The position numbers and the translations under genes are program-made. A stretch of 43,400 nucleotides of DNA from Bdellovibrionales bacterium. GTDB lineage: Bacteria > Bdellovibrionota > UBA1018 > JADZFF01. Positions 1 through 6,714 of this stretch are shown piece after piece. Position 1 is the stretch's first letter, and each line of letters begins with the position of its first letter. The notes below the pieces were generated by a model. The model saw nothing but the letters and a program-made list of their open reading frames with translations, searched no databases and had not been told where the DNA came from. The stretch spans positions 1-43,400 of the forward strand of contig JADZFF010000179.1 in NCBI GenBank assembly GCA_020850015.1. The letters are read 5' to 3'.

Positions 1-82
1 GAATGAGTGCAATGTCTGAGCCGAACCCGAACACCCGTGCGGGGAGAATTGAAAGCTGCGGTGCGCCCTCTTCAGGGGCTTC

Positions 83-586
83 TCAGCCGAGCAGGCCGAC
101 CCACTGAAGCAGTGCGATACCCACCAGAACGGCCAAGCCCGCGAGCACGTCGTCGATCATGACACCCAAGCCGCCGAAGAAGCCCGTTTGCTCCTTGGAC
201 CAGCGGTCCACGTCCCGGATCGGATAGGGTTTCACGATGTCGAGTACTCGGAAGGCCAGAAAGGCGATGAACAAGGTGACCGGCGATCCCGCCGCCGACC
301 AGGCCGCGATTCCCATGCCCGCCACTTCGTCGATCACGATCGAACCGTTGTCCTTGGTGTGAAGCAGCTCGTCGTAGCGCCGCGCGGCCCAGGCCCCACC
401 CAAGATCACCGCGAGCCAGAAGAAAAACTTGAAAGAGCCCTCGGTCAGATTGACGAAGCCCACCAGCGGAAGCGCCGCGAGCGAGCCCACGGTGCCCGGA
501 GCCTTGGGAAACAAGCCCGCGCCAAAGAATGTCGCCACCAACGTGACCAAGACGTCGCGGGGAGTACGGAGTCGTGTGAGCGCCAC
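83..586 (-). CDS. pgpA: Phosphatidylglycerophosphatase A
   Basis: Predicted to dephosphorylate phosphatidylglycerophosphate to phosphatidylglycerol at the inner membrane. The 167-residue product has the usual family length and its conserved blocks: GAGLFPKAPGTVGS near residue 22, IVIDEVAGM near 83, RVLDIVKPYPIR near 113 and a glycine-rich stretch ending MIDDVLAG near 143. The acidic DE and DD pairs are the family's metal and active-site positions. There are about four hydrophobic membrane segments. Translation starts at a GTG; no clear Shine-Dalgarno is visible before it. It is divergent from the operon starting at 683, with about 96 bases between them. No frame disruption is seen and the assignment is secure. 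Confidence 0.93.
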   Translation of the reverse strand: MALTRLRTPRDVLVTLVATFFGAGLFPKAPGTVGSLAALPLVGFVNLTEGSFKFFFWLAVILGGAWAARRYDELLHTKDNGSIVIDEVAGMGIAAWSAAGSPVTLFIAFLAFRVLDIVKPYPIRDVDRWSKEQTGFFGGLGVMIDDVLAGLAVLVGIALLQWVGLLG

Positions 587-682
587 GCTAGAGAGTTACC
601 ACAGTCTTGCGGTGCGTCCATGTCGAGCTGCTTCCGAAGGACGATGGCCAAAGGCCGGGCCTTGCATGTAAGGTCAAATTCG

Positions 683-1945
683 ATGGCACAGCCACCTAAA
701 CACACCGCGGCAGGACTGCTGCGCAGGAAGTACGACTTCCGCTGGGACGTGCTCGACGCCATCATGGGCGGCCGATCCCTGATCGACTCCAATACGGGCC
801 TCACCGGCTTCCCGATGGAAAACATCGACGACGCCGACCGATTCACCCGCAGCTACGGCATGGACTGGGCCGATCCCATCGAGCGCGCCGAGCTGCTGGG
901 GAACTTCCATGAGGCCCTGAGCTTCATCCGGAAGAATTTCCTGAAACCCGAGGCTCCCGAAGGCCTATCGCTCGAGGTGCCGCGCAAGATCGTGGAGCTT
1001 CAGGACATGCGGGAGCTTCTGCTGCTCGCCGCGAACAAACACCCCATGCAGCGCGACGCCCAGAGCCCCGCTCTGATGCATTGGGCCTGCGCGCTCCTCA
1101 AGGTGATCCACACGATCGCCCACATCGACAAGGACCTGCGGCAGGCCTACCTGCCCGAGGTGCAGAAGCAGATTCTCGATCGCTTCTACAAGGTGGTGCA
1201 TCGCGACGGGCACGACGAGCTCTATCTGGGCTCTGGCCCGGACGATCCCATGCGGATCGATCTCGTGGCCTTTGAAACGAAGTCGCGTAAGTCGCGCGAG
1301 TCGGTGCTCCTGAAGCTCCTGCACAAGAAGGAGAACGTCGCGGAGAACATCTTCGACCAGGTGGGGATCCGATTCGTGACCCGGTCGCTCGTGGATTGCG
1401 TCCGGCTCGTGAAATACCTGAAGGACGAGATGATCCTCATGCCGGCCACCGTGATGCCGAGCCGTTCTCGCAACACGCTCGTGAGCATCGAGGAGATGAG
1501 GGCCCGGCTCGGAGAGATCGCCCCGAAACTCGAGGCGGGAACGGTCGACGAGCCCAGCCTGCTCGACGCCCTTCGCGCGCTTCCTTCGGCCAACCCGGAC
1601 GGCGTGAACCCCCATTCCAGCGAGTACTACCGCGCGATCCAGTTCACGGGCCGGCAGCTCATCAAGCTCAAGAACCCCATGTATGACCCGCTTCGGGAGC
1701 TCAAGAGCCTAGCGAAATCGCAGCCACTACCGGAGCAGGTGCAGGCCCATATCGACGCCATCGACCTCCAGTATCTGCGTCGCGAATCGAGGTTCTTCTA
1801 CCCGTACGAGGTGCAGATCATGGATTCGGCGGCCGCCGAGCAGAACGAGAAGGGGCTGAGCGCGCACAGCGAGTACAAGAAATCGCAGACTCAGACGGCG
1901 ATGAGGCGGGTGATGGGGAGCCTCATGGATGCCGGCCGCGGTTGA
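683..1945 (+). CDS. RelA/SpoT-like nucleotidyltransferase-fold protein (conserved, uncharacterised; TIGR04552-like)
   Basis: A 420-residue soluble protein. I chose the ATG at 683 because a TAAGG lies 9 bases upstream and the residues before it overlap pgpA antisense. The second half follows the motif order of a (p)ppGpp synthetase domain: a basic KSRKSRES stretch followed by LLKLLHKK (compare RxKxxxSIxxK), then FDQVGIR with Asp225 (compare DxxGIR), VDCVRLVKYL, a YYRAIQF segment in the G-loop position, and PYEVQIM with Glu376 followed by an ExGxxAHxxYK pattern with His395. The metal Asp and catalytic Glu of Rel synthetases therefore have counterparts. The canonical GYQSLH is not kept. The length and the N-terminal half recall the uncharacterised TIGR04552 family of deltaproteobacteria; this is from memory. 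Its stop overlaps the next gene by 17 bases, so the two are probably co-translated. Substrate unknown; no HD hydrolase, TGS or ACT domain is present. Confidence 0.72.
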   Translation: MAQPPKHTAAGLLRRKYDFRWDVLDAIMGGRSLIDSNTGLTGFPMENIDDADRFTRSYGMDWADPIERAELLGNFHEALSFIRKNFLKPEAPEGLSLEVPRKIVELQDMRELLLLAANKHPMQRDAQSPALMHWACALLKVIHTIAHIDKDLRQAYLPEVQKQILDRFYKVVHRDGHDELYLGSGPDDPMRIDLVAFETKSRKSRESVLLKLLHKKENVAENIFDQVGIRFVTRSLVDCVRLVKYLKDEMILMPATVMPSRSRNTLVSIEEMRARLGEIAPKLEAGTVDEPSLLDALRALPSANPDGVNPHSSEYYRAIQFTGRQLIKLKNPMYDPLRELKSLAKSQPLPEQVQAHIDAIDLQYLRRESRFFYPYEVQIMDSAAAEQNEKGLSAHSEYKKSQTQTAMRRVMGSLMDAGRG

Positions 1946-3182
1946 CGTCGCCGTGATCGGGACGGGCGTAGCTACGCTCGTGGCCGCCCGATCGCTCCTG
2001 GAAGCCGGCCGAAGCGTGTTGCTCCTCAATCCGGATTGGGATTTCTTCCGCGAGGACTCCGAGCTGCCGCTCGATCCACTGTGGCCGCTCCAGAAAGGGG
2101 TGACGCCGCGCCGGATCTTCCGAAGCCTGCCGGACCAGCTTCTGTCGCGGCTGCGCCCGCCCTGCCCGGGGCCCGTGGAGTTCTGGAGCACCGACGCAGC
2201 CGATGCGCGGCCGGAGGGTTACCACGATCCCGAAGCGCCGCACGCGCGCGCCCGGGGGCGGCTCTGGCTTCAGGGACAGGCGGGAGTGGAATCGGTTCGG
2301 ACGGATCGCTGGGAACGCGTGGAGGCTCTTTACGTCGAGGCCTCGGACGCGGGCCTTCATCCCCAGACCCTGGAAGGCATCGCGGCCTCGGCCCGTTTTC
2401 CCGGGTTCTCCGGGCCTCCTGACGAGCGCGCGCGCGGGATCCTGCTCCCGCGCCTCTGCGACGTGGACGTTTCGCGCTACCGGACGGGCCTGCTGGAGTA
2501 TTTGCGCGAACGCCTGGGCGCGGAGCTCATGGTTTCACGGGCCGGGCCCGTGGAGCTCACGTCGGACGGTGTGCGCTACCAGCGGGAGGGCGGCACCGCG
2601 ATCGTTCCCGTGTCGCGCGGGGTGCTGGCCTGCTGGACGCCTCGGCTCACTCCCTGGGTGGATTCGCAGTTTACGCCGCTCCTGAAGAAGGAGGGCGCCG
2701 CCTGGGCGCGCGAGCCCACCGGCGCCCGGGTTTGGGAGCTTTGGACCCTCGTTTCGCGCGATCCCGTCGATCCCTCGGTCGTGGGCGTAGCGGGGGATCT
2801 CACGGTCTGGGTGAGCGGCGAGGGCGCGCCGGGCCGGGGAGGGCAGGATCTGCGCGAGCTCGCGGTACTCAGGCCCGGAGCCCGCGTGGGCCTGAGCGGC
2901 GTGCCGGCGGACGCGGGCGCGCGCGCCTGGGTCTCGGCGGAGAGCTTCGCCGCGGTTGAGAATCTCGCCCGCTCGCTTCTGGGCTGGGAGCGGTTCTCGA
3001 TCCGCTCGGTGCGCCCGCGCGTGCTGATGGAGTGGCCCGCGGAACAGCTCGACGATCTTTCCCAGCCCTTCGCGGCCCGCGTAAAGAGAGGTGATCGCGA
3101 AACCGCGCTGATGGCCGTGGCCGACGGGCCTATCGCCGACGTAGTGGAATGCGCCACGCGCGCGGCGGAGGCTTTCGCATGA
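1929..3182 (+). CDS. FAD-dependent oxidoreductase, DadA/DAO-like
   Basis: A 417-residue protein opening with a Rossmann dinucleotide-binding fold: VDVAVIGTGVATLVAARSLL near residue 5, with the third glycine of GxGxxG replaced by Thr. The order of segments (N-terminal Rossmann, central region with YRTGLLEYLRERLGAEL, VSRGVLACWTPRLTPWVD, C-terminal return) is that of D-amino-acid oxidase/DadA-type flavoproteins. The sequence is divergent and the FAD-contacting residues are only partly kept. It overlaps the RelA/SpoT-like gene by 17 bases and the following iron-sulfur flavoprotein by four (ATGA). This matches known beta/alpha two-subunit amine or opine dehydrogenases (OoxB/OoxA, HcnC/HcnB), in which a DAO-type subunit pairs with an Fe-S flavoprotein. 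The substrate is unknown; a secondary amine or amino acid is inferred from the architecture only. Confidence 0.6.
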   Translation: MPAAVDVAVIGTGVATLVAARSLLEAGRSVLLLNPDWDFFREDSELPLDPLWPLQKGVTPRRIFRSLPDQLLSRLRPPCPGPVEFWSTDAADARPEGYHDPEAPHARARGRLWLQGQAGVESVRTDRWERVEALYVEASDAGLHPQTLEGIAASARFPGFSGPPDERARGILLPRLCDVDVSRYRTGLLEYLRERLGAELMVSRAGPVELTSDGVRYQREGGTAIVPVSRGVLACWTPRLTPWVDSQFTPLLKKEGAAWAREPTGARVWELWTLVSRDPVDPSVVGVAGDLTVWVSGEGAPGRGGQDLRELAVLRPGARVGLSGVPADAGARAWVSAESFAAVENLARSLLGWERFSIRSVRPRVLMEWPAEQLDDLSQPFAARVKRGDRETALMAVADGPIADVVECATRAAEAFA

Positions 3183-5155
3183 GCCTCTCCGTCCGGGAGG
3201 GACAGTTCGACCTCGCCGTCGTGGCGGGTCCGCGCGTGCCGGTCTGGCCCTCGGTGGGCGTGCGCACGCTGACCGCGCTCGCGTCTGAGATGGGGCTCAC
3301 GGTGGGCGTGTTCGGTTTCCCGGGGCATCGGGTGACGGGGGTGCTTCCCCTCCCGGGCTCCGGTGGGCTCGTGCTTGCGGAGGATCCCCAGGGGAGGATT
3401 CATCGGATCTCAGCCCGGGCCGTGGTGAGACTGGCGGCGCCCAACCCCTTTCCCGCCCCGTTTCCGGGATGGCGCACCGAGGGTCTCGTGCCTCTGCGCA
3501 CGGCCAAGCTCCTGTTCGAGCAGAGCCGGGTGCGCTGGACTCCCGCGACCGTGATCCTCGGCACAGGCAATGGCGCGCTCCGTTTTGGATCGCGGCTGAT
3601 CGAGACGGAAGCGTCTCCGATGGTGGCCTGCGTGGAGCTGGGCGGCCCCTGGGGTGGAAAAAGCTTCGCCGGCTGGGAGGTGGAGCGGCGCAGGTTCGAG
3701 ACCCTTGGGGGCCGTGTGCTCAATGGGAAGCTGCTTCGGCTCGATCGGAAGGGTCCGGGACTTTGGGAGCTGCGTCTCCAGGATGCGCGCGGGGTTCGGA
3801 TCCTGGAGGTGGGACGCGTGGTGGCGGCGGGTCCTTTTCACGATCAGCCCGGCGTGCGCGAGTACCCGCCGGGCTCTTGTCTGTACGAGATGGAGCAGAC
3901 GGGCCCCGCGGCCCGTCCCGACGACGTCGAGGGATGGGTGCTGGAAGAGGAGCGCGGGAGGTGGCTCGGCGCGCGCATCGCCCGCTCGCTCGTGGCCGAC
4001 CTCGGCGAGCGCAAGGAGGCCCTGGAGAAGACTCTTCGGCGCGCCCGCGCCCGCCTGAAGGCCTGCGCCGAGCATCAGGGCCTGCCCTTCGCCCCGGCCT
4101 ACGATGGCAAGTGGCTAAGCCGCGATGCGCTCGAGCGGCTGAGATCCTTCGAAGGCGTGCCAAGACAGGCGCAGAAGGCTCGGGTGGTCGCAAGCCTCGA
4201 GTGTGTTGAGAGCATTCCCTGCAATCTGTGCGAGAAGGTCTGTCCGGAGAGCGCCATCCAGATTCGTCGGGGCGTTGAGGGCGAGAGCCCGACGTTCCTG
4301 ATCGAATCGGACTGCACGGCCTGCGGCCTCTGCCTCGCGGCCTGTCCGAGCGGGGCCGCCGTGATGCTCCACGAGCGCGATCAGAGCACCTCGCTGCTGA
4401 CGCTCCCCTGGTCGGGAGCGGGCGACTGGGAGGCCGGCGATCTCGCGACGCTCGTGAACCGGAAAGGCGAGCGCCTGGGTTCCGCGCGGGTGAGCACGCA
4501 GCAGGCCCTGCCCGAAGGTGCCCCATCAGGCCCTGGCCCGAAGCCTCTCCGGCTGGTTCAGATCGAGGTGCCCACGCACCTCGTCTGGCAGGCGAGAGGG
4601 CTTCGCGCGCCCAGGTCGCCCGGCGTTGACGCGGAAGTGGGAGAGGCCTCGCTCCGACCGGACGCAGCCGAGCCCGCGCGGGCGGAGATTCTGCTCGACG
4701 GCGAGAAGCGGCTCGTGCGCGAGGGTCTCACGGTGTCGATCGCGCTTTTCGAGCTTGGGCGCGCCCGTGGCGGAGACGCCCTGCTCTGTCCGGACGGCAG
4801 CTGCGGCCTCTGCGACGTGACGATCGACGGGGTGAAGCAGCGCGCCTGTCAGGTCAAGGTCCGCCGGGGCATGGCCATCCGGCTGGCCGCCCGCTCGGAG
4901 CCCGCCCCCGACGCCCTTTGCCCCTGTCTCGGGGTCTCCGAGGAACGGGCGCTGGAGCGCATGAAACAGGGCAAACTTTCGTCATGCGAGGCCGCAGTCG
5001 CCGTTACGCACGTGGGGGACGGGCGCTGCCATGGGCAGCTCTGCGGCGCAGCCTTCAGGAAGCTGATGGCTGATGCCGGGATCGACTCGGCGGAGTGGTC
5101 GGACTGGCGCTTTCCCTGGACGGACTGGCAGCTTCCGCCTCGGCCCGGCGGCTGA
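3179..5155 (+). CDS. Multi-iron-sulfur flavoprotein, HcnB/OoxA-like with dicluster ferredoxin, 2Fe-2S and BFD-like domains
   Basis: A 658-residue electron-transfer subunit. Residues about 10-300 resemble the pyridine-nucleotide-disulfide oxidoreductase part of HcnB/OoxA: FPAPFPGWRTEGLVPLRTAK near 91, then a second Rossmann VILGTGNGAL at about 125. The first FAD-binding loop is degraded (VVAGPRVPVWPSVG instead of GxGxxG). A 4Fe-4S dicluster ferredoxin follows (CNLCEKVC at 348, CTACGLCLAAC at 379), then a plant-type-like 2Fe-2S motif (CPDGSCGLCDV at 537), and a BFD-like 2Fe-2S domain with Cys pairs at 581/583 and 617/622. I chose the ATG at 3179 because it overlaps the preceding stop as ATGA. 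Having three Fe-S modules C-terminal to the flavin region in one chain is unusual; in OoxA and sarcosine oxidase alpha the 2Fe-2S domain is N-terminal or separate. The 3' end overlaps the convergent hydrolase by 101 bases. Confidence 0.72.
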   Translation: MSLSVREGQFDLAVVAGPRVPVWPSVGVRTLTALASEMGLTVGVFGFPGHRVTGVLPLPGSGGLVLAEDPQGRIHRISARAVVRLAAPNPFPAPFPGWRTEGLVPLRTAKLLFEQSRVRWTPATVILGTGNGALRFGSRLIETEASPMVACVELGGPWGGKSFAGWEVERRRFETLGGRVLNGKLLRLDRKGPGLWELRLQDARGVRILEVGRVVAAGPFHDQPGVREYPPGSCLYEMEQTGPAARPDDVEGWVLEEERGRWLGARIARSLVADLGERKEALEKTLRRARARLKACAEHQGLPFAPAYDGKWLSRDALERLRSFEGVPRQAQKARVVASLECVESIPCNLCEKVCPESAIQIRRGVEGESPTFLIESDCTACGLCLAACPSGAAVMLHERDQSTSLLTLPWSGAGDWEAGDLATLVNRKGERLGSARVSTQQALPEGAPSGPGPKPLRLVQIEVPTHLVWQARGLRAPRSPGVDAEVGEASLRPDAAEPARAEILLDGEKRLVREGLTVSIALFELGRARGGDALLCPDGSCGLCDVTIDGVKQRACQVKVRRGMAIRLAARSEPAPDALCPCLGVSEERALERMKQGKLSSCEAAVAVTHVGDGRCHGQLCGAAFRKLMADAGIDSAEWSDWRFPWTDWQLPPRPGG

Positions 5156-6095
5156 TCCCAGCGCGTTCCAGGAACTCCTCGATGATGGCGTTCACCGTCT
5201 CGGGCAGATCCATCTGGGAGCAGTGGCTCGCGTGCGCGAGCGTCGCGAGCCGGCTGCCTGGTATCAGCTGATGCAGGAGCTCCTGCTGCGCGGGGGGGAT
5301 GACGTCGTCGTTTTCGCCCGCAAGGATGAGCGTGGGCTTGTCGATCGTGTGGAGCCATGCCGTGGCGTCGTAGCTGTCGTAGTTCGCCACGAGATTGAGG
5401 AGCACCAGCGGATCCATTTGAGAAATCTGCTTCACGTACATCCGGATGTCCTCCGGCGGCGTGAGGTGGGGATTGAAGCCTCCGATGCCGACGATGGCGT
5501 CGATCACCGGGTTCTCCAGGTAGTTGCGCCAAAACCCACGGAAGAGCCGCGGGCTCAGGTCGTGCAGGCGACTGAGCAGGGTGAAGGTGTGACCGATGAC
5601 GGTGTTGTTGAGCAGCGTTTCGAGAGGCCGCTTGGCCGTTCCGTTCGCGAGCACCATGCCGGCGACGTCGCGGGGCCGCTGCCTGTAGAACTCCAGCACC
5701 ACGTTCACGCCCATGCTGTGACCCAGCAGCACGGCAGGCGGGAGCTTCAGCTCGTCGAAGAGGCAGCCCAGATCCTTCGCGATGGAAGGGATGGTGAGCG
5801 TGCTGAGGTCAGCGGGAGTCTCGGAGTTCTGGTGCCCGCGGTAATCGAACCAGACGGCCTGATGCCGGGTGCTCAGGCGCTGGATCTGATAGGTCCAGTG
5901 CAGGCTCGAGCAGACCATTCCGTAACAGAAAACGAGCGGCGGCCCCTCGCCCTCGACGCAGTAGAAGAGGCGGGTACCGTCGTGGCCCTGGAACCAGCCG
6001 TGCCGCGTGGGCACGTCCAGGCCCCCGTTGAGCGGCTTGCGGAAGCGCCTGGTTCCCGCGGGCCGCGGATGAGCGGGATAGGAAGGGCTCGCCAT
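5055..6095 (-). CDS. Alpha/beta hydrolase
   Basis: A 346-residue cytoplasmic hydrolase with a complete triad: nucleophile in GHSMG (Ser127), acid in AGENDDVIPP (about Asp263/264) and base in HASHCSQMDLPE (His291). The oxyanion region is FCYGM rather than HG. The family core ends near residue 313. The remaining 33 residues are Ser/Pro/Arg/Glu-rich, have no visible fold, and lie entirely within the antisense of the neighbouring flavoprotein gene. This suggests the tail arose by loss of an earlier stop. It sits 14 bases behind the HTH regulator on the same strand, so it is likely that regulator's operon partner. A GAGG at the regulator's stop is the probable ribosome site, but CTCC directly before the ATG could pair with it. 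The substrate cannot be told. Confidence 0.85.
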   Translation of the reverse strand: MASPSYPAHPRPAGTRRFRKPLNGGLDVPTRHGWFQGHDGTRLFYCVEGEGPPLVFCYGMVCSSLHWTYQIQRLSTRHQAVWFDYRGHQNSETPADLSTLTIPSIAKDLGCLFDELKLPPAVLLGHSMGVNVVLEFYRQRPRDVAGMVLANGTAKRPLETLLNNTVIGHTFTLLSRLHDLSPRLFRGFWRNYLENPVIDAIVGIGGFNPHLTPPEDIRMYVKQISQMDPLVLLNLVANYDSYDATAWLHTIDKPTLILAGENDDVIPPAQQELLHQLIPGSRLATLAHASHCSQMDLPETVNAIIEEFLERAGISRRAEAEAASPSRESASPTTPPSRSRHQPSAS

Positions 6096-6109
6096 GGAGG
6101 AGTCTTACC

Positions 6110-6580
6110 TCAACGGCGGGCGCTTTCGCGCGCAACCTTGAGCATGCTCTCGCACACGGTGGCGAAGGCCTTGCGTGCCCCATCGTCCGAGCGCCGGTAG
6201 GCCTCGTAGAGCTCGCGGAAAAACTCGTAGTGGCCGGAGTCGACCTCCACGGCGTTGCGCCCGTTCGCCGCGTGGCCCGAGTCTCCGTCGGGCCGGGCGG
6301 CCTTGCCGAGGCGGCCGGAGAGCTTGGCCGCGTACTCGCGCTCCAGCAGGCCCATGATCTCGGCCTCGGGTACCTGTAGCGCGCGCGAAAGCGTGGGAAC
6401 GTGCGCGGGAGGCAATGGGGTGACCCCTCGCTCAACGTTCGAGATGAACTGCGTGGTCACGGAGGGTTCAAAGAGCTGTCCCAGTGCGCGCTGGGAAAGG
6501 CGCAGTGTCTCTCGACGCTGGCGGATGAACTGGCCCACCAGGCGAGGACTCTTTTGCGGCGCTTTTCCATTCTCAATCAT
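6110..6580 (-). CDS. XRE-type HTH transcriptional regulator
   Basis: A 156-residue protein with an N-terminal Cro/C1-type helix-turn-helix at about residues 12-70 (IRQRRETLRLSQRALGQLF, then QFISNVERG). The C-terminal 80 residues are mainly helical and charged, with no recognised ligand domain. A TTG at 6589 would also open the frame, but it lies inside a perfect inverted repeat, so I prefer the ATG at 6580. The gene heads a two-gene operon with the alpha/beta hydrolase. A promoter-like pair overlaps an 8-base inverted repeat immediately upstream, which suggests autoregulation. With that promoter the transcript would start within a few bases of the ATG. The upstream region is strikingly A+T-rich compared with the rest of the window. 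Confidence 0.85.
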   Translation of the reverse strand: MIENGKAPQKSPRLVGQFIRQRRETLRLSQRALGQLFEPSVTTQFISNVERGVTPLPPAHVPTLSRALQVPEAEIMGLLEREYAAKLSGRLGKAARPDGDSGHAANGRNAVEVDSGHYEFFRELYEAYRRSDDGARKAFATVCESMLKVARESARR

Positions 6581-6583
6581 ATT

Positions 6584-6617
6584 ACTCAACTTTAATGCAG
6601 GATATTAGTTGAGTCAA
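6584..6617 (-). promoter_or_regulatory. Promoter overlapped by an 8-bp perfect inverted repeat (candidate autoregulatory operator)
   Basis: On the minus strand, -35 TTGACT (6617-6612) and -10 TAAAGT (6594-6589) are separated by 17 bases. ACTCAACT (6614-6607 on the minus strand) and AGTTGAGT (6591-6584) form a perfect inverted repeat with a 15-base spacer. Its arms overlap both promoter boxes. The expected start site is about two bases before the ATG at 6580. An operator bound by the HTH protein itself is the simplest reading, by inference from position. Confidence 0.6.
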
Positions 6618-6672
6618 TGAATCAAGTTCAGAAGAACAAAAAAATCATAGTCATTTCAACAGGTAAGAGATT

Positions 6673-6703
6673 AAAAACTTTCTTTGCGAATAGATTCAGC
6701 AAA
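6673..6703 (-). terminator. Possible terminator behind recG
   Basis: Just after the recG stop the minus-strand RNA can fold UUUGC-U-GAA / UUC-GCAAA (6703-6683) with a four-base loop and one bulge. A run of five U (6677-6673) follows after a five-base spacer. The stem is short and A/U-rich, so this is only a moderate candidate. Confidence 0.4.
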
Positions 6704-6714
6704 AAGAAGAATAA

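Noticed and set aside
1-34. A possible GTG-started gene running off the left edge on the minus strand
   Set aside because: Only about 11 codons are visible, with no ribosome site; nothing can be identified.
188-682. Upstream extension of the RelA/SpoT-like protein frame
   Set aside because: It overlaps pgpA antisense, is Arg/His-rich and lacks family features; the ATG at 683 has a proper ribosome site.
6581-6589. A TTG start for the HTH regulator at 6589
   Set aside because: It lies in the inverted repeat and the -10 box, so it would probably be upstream of the transcript start.
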